A DNA stretch of 64,000 bases from Actinobacillus capsulatus DSM 19761. Lineage in GTDB: Bacteria > Pseudomonadota > Gammaproteobacteria > Enterobacterales > Pasteurellaceae. A program made the position numbers and the translations under genes. The notes beneath the pieces were generated by a model. That model searched no databases. It was not told the DNA's origin and saw only the letters and a program-made list of their open reading frames with translations. The stretch covers positions 62,001 through 126,000 of the forward strand of contig NZ_KB893935.1 of the NCBI RefSeq assembly GCF_000374285.1, given 5' to 3'. Positions 18,545-25,433 of this stretch are shown here, piece after piece; within the stretch, counting starts at the first letter, position 1, and every line of letters starts with the position of its first letter.

Positions 18545-18560
18545 CTGTATATAAAAACAG
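18545..18560 (-). promoter_or_regulatory. LexA (SOS) box upstream of dinB
   Basis: CTGTATATAAAAACAG matches the gammaproteobacterial LexA consensus CTG-N10-CAG with its AT-rich centre. It is in the right place to repress dinB; lysO diverges on the other side and could also be touched. Confidence 0.82.
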
Positions 18561-18625
18561 TTTTATTTTATGGGGGGACCGTTAAAATTTCAACTCAAAA
18601 AATATGTAACGATAAGGAAGATGAA

Positions 18626-19534
18626 ATGTTATACGGTTTAGTCATTGTGCTGACTCCCTTGTTTTTGGGCTATTTATTTAAAGTCGGTAAAGGCAAATTG
18701 CAGGTTGTTAATCAGGTCGTAACTATTTGTTTATATTTGATTTTATTTGTGATGGGAATTTCGCTCGGGCAGTTAGATGATATTGGCAGTAAGTTGCCGC
18801 AAATCGGTGGGATTGCGCTCGGTTTGAGTTTAATTATTCAATTTTCGAATATTATCGGTTTAACGATTTACGATAAATGGCAACCGATGGTTCGTGAAGA
18901 AGTAAATCCGAAAGAAATCCCTTCTCGTTGGATAATGCTAATGGATTCATTTAAATTAATCGGTACTACCATTACCGGCGGAGTCGTTGGTTTTGTGAGC
19001 AAAGGCACATTAGATTTCCCATTACACGCCAGTACTTATGTGTTAGAAGTGATGATCTTTGGTGTTGGGATTCAGTTACGTAATAGTGGGATTCTTCTGC
19101 GAGAGGTGTTTTTTAACAAACGAGGAATTTATACTTCTTTAGTGATGGTTGTTAGTAGTCTTGTCGGTGGGGTTATTGCTGCTTTGGTATTGGATTTAAG
19201 CATTGTGCAAGGGCTCACTTTTGCTTCGGCATTTGGTTGGTACTCATTATCTAGCGTGTTGGTGAATGACGCTTGGGGGCCGATATATGGCAGCATTGCT
19301 TTCTTTAATGACCTCTCTCGTGAGATCCTCTGTTTATTTACCATTCCGTTTTTTATGAGAGCATTTCCTTCTACTGCTGTCGGGCTAGGCGGAGCAACTT
19401 CGCTAGATTGTATGTTGCCGGTGATTCAAAAATCGGGCGGTACGCAAGTTGTACCGCTGGCAATCAGCTTCGGTTTTATCGTGAATGTGGTTGCACCATT
19501 ATTATTAGCGCTATTTATCGGCTTAGCCGAATAA
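18626..19534 (+). CDS. lysO: LysO, lysine exporter
   Basis: This 302-residue inner-membrane protein matches the LysO (YbjE, DUF340) family, which exports L-lysine. About eight to ten membrane segments are seen. Family blocks include FVMGISLGQLDDIGSKLPQIG (landmark, about residues 34-54), SFKLIGTTITGG, FGVGIQLRNSG, FGWYSLSSVLVNDAWGPIYGSIAFF (landmark) and GGATSLDCMLPVIQKSGG near the C-terminus. AAGGAAGATGAA precedes the ATG. It diverges from dinB and ends at a perfect hairpin terminator. No lysine riboswitch fits in the 106-base upstream gap. Confidence 0.88.
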   Translation: MLYGLVIVLTPLFLGYLFKVGKGKLQVVNQVVTICLYLILFVMGISLGQLDDIGSKLPQIGGIALGLSLIIQFSNIIGLTIYDKWQPMVREEVNPKEIPSRWIMLMDSFKLIGTTITGGVVGFVSKGTLDFPLHASTYVLEVMIFGVGIQLRNSGILLREVFFNKRGIYTSLVMVVSSLVGGVIAALVLDLSIVQGLTFASAFGWYSLSSVLVNDAWGPIYGSIAFFNDLSREILCLFTIPFFMRAFPSTAVGLGGATSLDCMLPVIQKSGGTQVVPLAISFGFIVNVVAPLLLALFIGLAE

Positions 19535-19539
19535 AACAA

Positions 19540-19568
19540 AATGGCAGGTTTATACCTGCCATTTTTTG
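19540..19568. terminator. bidirectional terminator between lysO and menF
   Basis: AATGGCAGGT and ACCTGCCATT form a perfect 10-base stem with a TTAT loop, with A-rich and T-rich flanks. The genes converge. Confidence 0.88.
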
Positions 19569-19570
19569 TC

Positions 19571-20851
19571 TTAATTCACTTTAAGTAGCTTAGCTAATGC
19601 TAATGACTTACGTTCAATTTCTTGCCATTCCGATTGCGGTTCCGATTCTTCCACGATTCCAGCACCAGCGTAGAGCGTAACGCGGTTGTGTTCAATTTGC
19701 GCAGAACGCAAAGCAACACAAAATTCCGCCTCGTCCGGTTGTAAATAACCGAATGTGCCGGCATACCAACAACGTGAGAATTGTTCATATTCCGCAATAA
19801 ATTGTTTTGCTGCTTGGCGAGGTAAGCCGGCAACAGCTGCAGTCGGATGAATACGAGCGAGACAATCGGCATCACTCATATTGGGTTTTAATTGGGCAGC
19901 GATTTTACGGCGTAAATGTTGCACATTATGCAGACGCTTAATTTCCGCTTGGTTGACGACAAATTCTGTGGTGCAATCACCCAAGTGCATTTGAATATCA
20001 TCTACAACCAATTGATTTTCATAAATATTTTTAGGATCAGTGAGTAACCATTCCGCATTTAATTCGGTTTGTATTGCACTGTCGGTTACCGGAGCTGTAC
20101 CAGCCAACGCTTCCGTATTCAATTGATCACTTTTTCGATGATATAAGCGTTCAGGGCTTGAGCCGACAAATGCCGAGTCGGCATTCTCCGCCCAAATAAA
20201 ATGATAGCAACCTAAATTAGTGGTTTGACTAGCTGCAAGTAGATCATAAGCGGACAGCTCATGTTCAAATTGCAATGTTTTCGCATTGGCCAGTACCACT
20301 TTGTTAAATTTGTTTTGTTGAATATAACTAATTGCTCGCTCAATATTTTGTTGCCAGCTATCAAAGTCGTAAACGGAAGTCAGAGAAAGGAGATTATTTT
20401 CCGTTAATTCAAGCGGTAAGGTTTGGGTGAAATTCGCAAAAAATTGTTCAAAAATGACCGCTTGTTGGGCTAATTCAGTTTCATTCAAGTAGAAATAAGC
20501 GGTCAGATTTTGCTGATTTTTTACTAATTGCAAACGAGGCAGAATAAATTGGCAATTGCCTTCAAATTGAATGCCGCCGACTAAACCAAGCTGCGTTTGT
20601 GTTACAAATTGCTGCGCTTCTTCAAGGCTGGAAAACGATTTAGCGGTTCCGACACTAGCAATGGTCTGATCAGTGTCGCGAGCTTGCCAAAAAAAATGCG
20701 GATAATGTTCCTGCGCCTTTAACCAGTTCAATAAAGCAACATTTTCTTCAGGAAATTGCACGGAGGCTTGATATTCAATCAAACCAAAGTGTGTTTTGTT
20801 TTCCGTAGGTTGTTCGCTAAGTTGTTGTTTTAATTGATTAAAAATAGACAT
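19571..20851 (-). CDS. menF: MenF, menaquinone-specific isochorismate synthase
   Basis: This 426-residue enzyme converts chorismate to isochorismate, the first step of menaquinone synthesis. The C-terminal chorismate-binding domain shows KVVLANAKTLQF, VGSSPERLYHRKSDQLNTEALAGT (landmark, about 240-263), HPTAAVAGLPRQAA and WYAGTFGYLQ. The N-terminal domain is the variable MenF type. The ATG at 20851 (MSIFNQL) is preferred over a TTG six bases earlier. An inverted uptake-signal pair lies inside the coding sequence (20410-20465, residues about 130-147). The other men genes are not adjacent. Confidence 0.92.
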   Translation of the reverse strand: MSIFNQLKQQLSEQPTENKTHFGLIEYQASVQFPEENVALLNWLKAQEHYPHFFWQARDTDQTIASVGTAKSFSSLEEAQQFVTQTQLGLVGGIQFEGNCQFILPRLQLVKNQQNLTAYFYLNETELAQQAVIFEQFFANFTQTLPLELTENNLLSLTSVYDFDSWQQNIERAISYIQQNKFNKVVLANAKTLQFEHELSAYDLLAASQTTNLGCYHFIWAENADSAFVGSSPERLYHRKSDQLNTEALAGTAPVTDSAIQTELNAEWLLTDPKNIYENQLVVDDIQMHLGDCTTEFVVNQAEIKRLHNVQHLRRKIAAQLKPNMSDADCLARIHPTAAVAGLPRQAAKQFIAEYEQFSRCWYAGTFGYLQPDEAEFCVALRSAQIEHNRVTLYAGAGIVEESEPQSEWQEIERKSLALAKLLKVN

Positions 20852-21014
20852 TTGCAAAATTTCTAAAGAATTTAACCGCTAGTTTTTAGCTATTGTAAAA
20901 AAAGGTGGTTATTTTAGCTTATTTCCTCTTTAAATTCCTACCAAATCAGAGTAAAGTTGAACAATTTTCTAAAATAAACCACCAATTTACCTAAAACATA
21001 ACAGGACAAACACA

Positions 21015-22232
21015 ATGGAACGTTTCCCTAAATCAGATAAATTAGCACAGGTTCGATATGATATCCGTGGGCCGATTCATAAAGAGGCAATTCGCCTTGA
21101 GGAAGAAGGACATAAAATTTTAAAACTTAATATCGGTAACCCTGCGCCATTTGGCTTTGAAGCGCCAGATGAAATTTTAGTTGATGTGATTCGCAATTTA
21201 CCGAAAGCGCAAGGCTATTGTGATTCAAAGGGCTTATATTCAGCACGTAAAGCGATTGTTCAATATTATCAATCTAAAGGGATTCGTGGCGTAGATGTAA
21301 ATGATGTCTATATCGGTAACGGTGTCTCGGAATTAATTACTATGTCGATGCAAGCGTTACTGAATGACGGCGATGAAATTTTAATTCCAATGCCAGATTA
21401 CCCGCTTTGGACAGCGGCATCGACGCTTGCCGGTGGCAAAGCGGTACATTATCTGTGTGATGAAGAAAACGAGTGGTTTCCGGATATTGAAGATATTAAA
21501 GCGAAAATCACACCTCGTACCAAAGCCATTTTGGTGATTAACCCGAATAACCCGACCGGTGCGGTTTATAGCCGTTCTGTTTTATTAGAGATTGCTGAAA
21601 TTGCTCGTCAGCATAATCTGATTATTTTTGCAGATGAGATCTATGAAAAGATCATTTATGACGGGGCGGTTCACCACCATATTGCGGCACTTGCGCCGGA
21701 TTTATTATGTGTAACTTATAACGGCTTATCGAAAGCCTATCGTGTTGCCGGCTTCCGTCAAGGTTGGATGGTATTAAGCGGGCCGAAAAAACATGCGAAA
21801 GGATTTATTGAGGGCTTGGATATGCTGTCTTCAATGCGTTTATGTGCCAATACGCCGATGCAACACGCAATTCAAACGGCACTCGGTGGTTACCAAAGTA
21901 TTGATGAGTTTGTGTTATCAGGCGGACGTTTATTAGAACAGAGAGATAAAATGTATGAGTTGTTGGTACAAATTCCGGGCATTTCTTGTGTGAAAGCGAA
22001 AGGTGCACTCTATATGTTCCCAAAAATTGACACGGAAATGTATGGTATTAAAGACGATACGAAATTTATTTACGACTTATTACAAGCAGAAAAAGTATTG
22101 CTAGTACAGGGCACAGGCTTTAACTGGCATAAACCGGATCACTTCCGTGTTGTAACACTGCCTTATACGCATCAAATTGAAGAAGCATTGGGACGCCTCG
22201 CTAACTTCTTAAAAAATTATAAACAATCTTAA
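21015..22232 (+). CDS. alaA: AlaA, glutamate-pyruvate aminotransferase
   Basis: This 405-residue PLP-dependent class I aminotransferase matches E. coli AlaA (YfbQ), which makes alanine from pyruvate and glutamate. The PLP lysine is K240 in YNGLSKAYRVAGFRQGW. NPNNPTGAVYSR and FADEIYEKI supply other cofactor contacts. The length matches E. coli AlaA (405). AGGACAAACACA precedes the ATG. A GC-rich hairpin follows (22241-22260). It is transcribed in the same direction as the RarD-like genes but is likely its own unit. Confidence 0.93.
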   Translation: MERFPKSDKLAQVRYDIRGPIHKEAIRLEEEGHKILKLNIGNPAPFGFEAPDEILVDVIRNLPKAQGYCDSKGLYSARKAIVQYYQSKGIRGVDVNDVYIGNGVSELITMSMQALLNDGDEILIPMPDYPLWTAASTLAGGKAVHYLCDEENEWFPDIEDIKAKITPRTKAILVINPNNPTGAVYSRSVLLEIAEIARQHNLIIFADEIYEKIIYDGAVHHHIAALAPDLLCVTYNGLSKAYRVAGFRQGWMVLSGPKKHAKGFIEGLDMLSSMRLCANTPMQHAIQTALGGYQSIDEFVLSGGRLLEQRDKMYELLVQIPGISCVKAKGALYMFPKIDTEMYGIKDDTKFIYDLLQAEKVLLVQGTGFNWHKPDHFRVVTLPYTHQIEEALGRLANFLKNYKQS

Positions 22233-22240
22233 TCTTTTCT

Positions 22241-22268
22241 CTGCCCCATCTACGGGGCAGATTACTTT
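22241..22268 (+). terminator. GC-rich hairpin after alaA
   Basis: CTGCCCC pairs with GGGGCAG around a short loop, followed by ATTACTTTTA. The T-run is broken, so termination may be partial. Confidence 0.6.
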
Positions 22269-22279
22269 TATCTGTCTAT

Positions 22280-23173
22280 ATGCAACTCGGTATTATTTAT
22301 TCACTTTCTGCTTCTACATTATTCGGTGGAATGTATTATCTCGCCACTTTATTACGTCCGCTTTCCAGTGAGAGCTTATTCGGCATTCGTATGGTTGTTA
22401 CCTTGCCATTTTTATTTTTAGCGATTTTTGTATTAAAGAAACAACATGAATTTTTTGCTTTTGCGAAGCGTTTGAAACAACAGCCTCATTTAATTTTCAT
22501 TATCTTAATAACTTCCGCAATTGTCGGTTCTCAAATGTGGCTTTTCTTGTGGGCACCAAATAGCGGCAAAGCCTTAGAAGTTTCAATAGGTTATTTGCTG
22601 ATGCCGATCGTCATGGTGGCTTTCGGACGTTTGGTTTATAAAGAAAGTTTATCCCGTGTTAAATGGCTAGCGATTATTTTTGCAACATTAGGCGTGTTAA
22701 ATAGTGTTATTTTTGCCGGAGGTATTTCTTGGGAAGGCGTTTTTGTTTTTGTTGGTTATCCTATTTATTTCCATATCCGTCGGAAATTCCAGCTAAGTAA
22801 TATCTATAGTTTTATCTTCGAAATTATATTCCTAATTCCAATTTCGCTGTATTTTATTCGGAATACTGATATGGATTTTATTTATGCGCAAAATCCGAAT
22901 ATTTACTACTTTATTGTGGCTCTAAGTGTAGTGAGTGGTTCGGCGCTACTTTCCTATACATTAGCCAGCACCATATTGCCGTTTAATGTGCTTGGCTTAT
23001 TAGGCTACTTAGAGCCGACATTTATGATGATTATTTCATTTTTAATCGGTGAGCGATTGGAGCCTAACTCCTATTTTCTGATGACCTGTTTGGTGATCGC
23101 AGTATTTTTCTTAATTTTAGACGGTCTTTTCAGTATCCGAAAACAGCGTAAAAAAGTGATCGCGGAGAATTAA
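22280..23173 (+). CDS. RarD-like EamA family permease (first copy)
   Basis: This 297-residue inner-membrane protein has about ten hydrophobic segments and the RarD-type EamA fold. Landmarks are FGGMYYLATLLRPLSSESLFGIR (about 15-37), QMWLFLWAPNSGKALEVSIGYLLMP and LPFNVLGLLGYLEPTFMM, all typical of the RarD subgroup of the drug/metabolite transporter superfamily. The substrate is not known. No ribosome site is clear before the ATG. Its stop codon is directly followed by the start of a paralogue, so the two form a tandem pair. Confidence 0.85.
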   Translation: MQLGIIYSLSASTLFGGMYYLATLLRPLSSESLFGIRMVVTLPFLFLAIFVLKKQHEFFAFAKRLKQQPHLIFIILITSAIVGSQMWLFLWAPNSGKALEVSIGYLLMPIVMVAFGRLVYKESLSRVKWLAIIFATLGVLNSVIFAGGISWEGVFVFVGYPIYFHIRRKFQLSNIYSFIFEIIFLIPISLYFIRNTDMDFIYAQNPNIYYFIVALSVVSGSALLSYTLASTILPFNVLGLLGYLEPTFMMIISFLIGERLEPNSYFLMTCLVIAVFFLILDGLFSIRKQRKKVIAEN

Positions 23174-24040
23174 ATGTTAAAGGGCATAATATGCTGTATG
23201 AGCGCCAATTTCTTATTTGGATTGGGCTATTACTTTGCGATCTTATTACGTCCGCTCAATGGCGAAAGTATGTTTGGCTTCCGTATTGTGGTGCTAGCGC
23301 CCTTTATTTTATTGGCGATTTTACTGTTTAAACAAACGGCGAAATTTCAGCAGCTTTGGCAAAAAATTAAGCAAAATCCACCGCTTGTCTTGGTGCTTTT
23401 ATTGCTTGCTTTGAATACCGGCATTCAGCTTTGGTTATTTTTATGGGCGCCGAACAACGGGCAAGCAATTGAAGTTTCGATCGGTTATTTATTGCTGCCG
23501 ATTGTGGCGGTGGCGTTAGGTAAAATTGTGTTTAAAGAGCATTTTACCCTGTTAAAATGGCTGTCCCTCGGCTTTGCGGTGATCGGTGTGGTTTCCAATA
23601 TTTGGCTGACCGGTTCGTTTTCGTGGGCGACTATTGTCGCCGGTGTAGGTTATCCGCTGTACATTACGCTACGCCGCTATTTCGGTATTAATACGCTTGC
23701 CACCTTTTTCGTTGAATTGCTGTTAGTGATGCCGTTTGCCGGTTATTTTATTGCTCAAACCGATATGCAGCCGATGTGGGCTAACAATCAGCATATCTAT
23801 TATTTCTTGGCACTGTTCGGCTTAGTCAACGGTGCGGCGTTTATTTTATATATTGCTTCCAGTAATTTATTACCGGTCAATGTGCTTGGTTTACTCGGTT
23901 ATGTGGAACCGCTGGTGATGCTTTGCGTTTCATTTATGATTGGCGAAGTATTGGATTCCAAATCCTATCTGTTAATGATTTGCTTAGCGCTAGCGATTAC
24001 TTTATTAACTATTGATAACTTTAGGTTAGCACGTAGATGA
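23174..24040 (+). CDS. RarD-like EamA family permease (second copy)
   Basis: This 288-residue paralogue of the preceding gene shares the same landmarks: LLRPLNGESMFGFR, QLWLFLWAPNNGQAIEVSIGYLLLP and LPVNVLGLLGYVEP. About ten membrane segments are predicted. The ATG follows the previous stop codon with no gap, and GGAG for it lies inside the end of the first copy, so translation is coupled. The pair may act as separate carriers or as a hetero-oligomer; small EamA-type proteins are known in both arrangements. The substrate is unknown. Confidence 0.85.
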   Translation: MLKGIICCMSANFLFGLGYYFAILLRPLNGESMFGFRIVVLAPFILLAILLFKQTAKFQQLWQKIKQNPPLVLVLLLLALNTGIQLWLFLWAPNNGQAIEVSIGYLLLPIVAVALGKIVFKEHFTLLKWLSLGFAVIGVVSNIWLTGSFSWATIVAGVGYPLYITLRRYFGINTLATFFVELLLVMPFAGYFIAQTDMQPMWANNQHIYYFLALFGLVNGAAFILYIASSNLLPVNVLGLLGYVEPLVMLCVSFMIGEVLDSKSYLLMICLALAITLLTIDNFRLARR

Positions 24041-24559
24041 GTGATATTGTTAATTATTGGGGATTTTTGACCGCTTGTATTTTACTGAATCTGACACAGG
24101 GTTCCGATACGATTTATATTCTTACCCGAACGATTGTAGAGGGTAAAAAAGCCGGTTTAATGTCCTCATTTGGGATTTTGACTGGGTTTCTTGTGCATAT
24201 TTATGTTGGTTAGGGATTAAAATGTGGCGAGAGCCGTTTTTAGTCAAGTAAATAAATTTATACAAATTACCGTTATGGCAAATTTGTCGTCAAGGATTGC
24301 TGGCTAGCTTATTGAATCCTAAAGTAATTTTATTCTTTTTAACATTATTGCCCCAAACGTGGAAAATATTTTTTTACCCTTTTTCTTATTAGGATTAACC
24401 TCATTTTCAACCACTACGGTTTGGGTTATTGTGTTAATCTTTTTAGCTTCTCCATTCGGAAATTTACTGCGGAACAACCGACAAATAGGTGCTACAATGA
24501 ATAAAGTTTGCGGTGTTATTTGTATCTTATTAGCCGCTAATATTGGGTTGGTACACTAA
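24037..24559 (+). pseudogene. decayed LysE/RhtB-family exporter gene
   Basis: The start, ATG at 24037 overlapping the previous stop region, encodes MSDIVNYWGFLTACILLNLTQGSDTIYILTRTIVEGKKAG, whose pieces match the N-terminus of LysE/RhtB exporters (N-L-T-x-G-x-D motif). The frame stops at TAG after HIYVG (about 24211). Another frame then resumes the family's second half (RQGLLASLLNPKVILFFLTLLPQ) and runs to 24559. The middle is missing about 50 residues, so deletion and frameshift have destroyed it. An uptake signal core lies near 24070. Confidence 0.8.
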
Positions 24560-24632
24560 ATAGTAAGCGGTTAAAAATTTTGAATTTTTTTGTAAATTCT
24601 CGGCAGAATAAATAGTTAAGGAGAGGTAATTA

Positions 24633-25073
24633 ATGGTTGAGCGTTTAAAGATAGATGCATTGGAAGACGCATTTTATTCATTAGAAGAAACAATCAAACA
24701 GCTTTCGGATTTAGCATGGTTTAATCAACAAAAATGGATTGTTCAAGATACTTTAATTGCCGGTGCTATTCAGAAATTCGAATTCGTTTATGAACTCAGT
24801 TTAAAAATGATGAAACGCCAATTACAACAAGAAGCGATTAATAATGATGATGTCGGTGGCTACGGTTTTAAAGATATTTTACGTGAAGCGTTACGTTTAG
24901 GATTGATCAATGATATGAGCAAGTGGATAGAGTATCGAGATATGCGTAATATAACTTCGCACACTTATGATCAGCAAAAAGCGGATGCCGTTTATAGCCG
25001 AATAAGTGATTTTCTTGAGCAAAGCCGTTTTTTAGTAGAACAATTACGCCAGAGAAACCAAGATGATAAGTGA
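24633..25073 (+). CDS. HepT-like HEPN toxin (HI0074 family)
   Basis: This 146-residue helical protein belongs to the HEPN-domain family typified by H. influenzae HI0074. The putative RNase motif RX4HXY is visible as RNITSHTY (R105, H110, Y112). In characterised HepT/MntA pairs, HepT is an RNA-cleaving toxin and the tyrosine of this motif is modified with AMP by MntA. AGGAGAGG before the ATG is a good ribosome site. The gene overlaps the MntA-like gene by 11 bases, the usual two-gene layout. The name is by family; activity is inferred. Confidence 0.85.
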   Translation: MVERLKIDALEDAFYSLEETIKQLSDLAWFNQQKWIVQDTLIAGAIQKFEFVYELSLKMMKRQLQQEAINNDDVGGYGFKDILREALRLGLINDMSKWIEYRDMRNITSHTYDQQKADAVYSRISDFLEQSRFLVEQLRQRNQDDK

Positions 25074-25371
25074 TTATAGCCTTGATATTCAGCCTGAAGA
25101 ATTACGTATCGTAAAAGAAATTCTACAAAAATATGTACCGAATTTATCGGTATGGGCATTCGGTTCACGAGTAAAAGGCACAGCTAAAAAGTATTCTGAT
25201 CTCGATCTGGCTATTATTACAGATACGCCCTTAACTTTTTTAGAAAGTGATCATTTGCGAGAAGCCTTTTCAGAATCAGATTTAGTTTGGAAAGTCGATA
25301 TTGTTGATTGGGCAAGTACGAGCGAAAGTTTCAGAAAGATTATTCAGCAACGTTATGTTGTGATTCAATAA
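25063..25371 (+). CDS. MntA-like nucleotidyltransferase antitoxin (HI0073 family)
   Basis: This 102-residue minimal nucleotidyltransferase shows the catalytic motif GSRVKGTAKKYSDLDLAI, that is GSX10DXD with G34, S35, D46 and D48, and a third acidic strand in WKVDIVDW. Related MntA proteins neutralise HepT by adding AMP groups to its active-site tyrosine. It overlaps hepT by 11 bases, and a hairpin terminator follows before priA. Together the two genes form a type VII-like toxin-antitoxin cassette inserted beside the decayed LysE gene. Confidence 0.87.
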   Translation: MISDYSLDIQPEELRIVKEILQKYVPNLSVWAFGSRVKGTAKKYSDLDLAIITDTPLTFLESDHLREAFSESDLVWKVDIVDWASTSESFRKIIQQRYVVIQ

Positions 25372-25388
25372 ACCTATTAGCAACCTAC

Positions 25389-25433
25389 GAGGGTGATAGA
25401 TCTTAATCTATTACTCTCTCATTTTTTAATTTT
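25389..25433 (+). terminator. terminator between the toxin-antitoxin pair and priA
   Basis: GAGGGTGATAGAT and ATCTATTACTCTC pair over 13 positions with one or two mismatches around a CTTA loop, followed by ATTTTTTAATTTT. It separates mntA from priA. Confidence 0.75.

Noticed and set aside
18561-18625. Lysine riboswitch before lysO
   Set aside because: The gap is far too short for the aptamer and shows none of its conserved helices.
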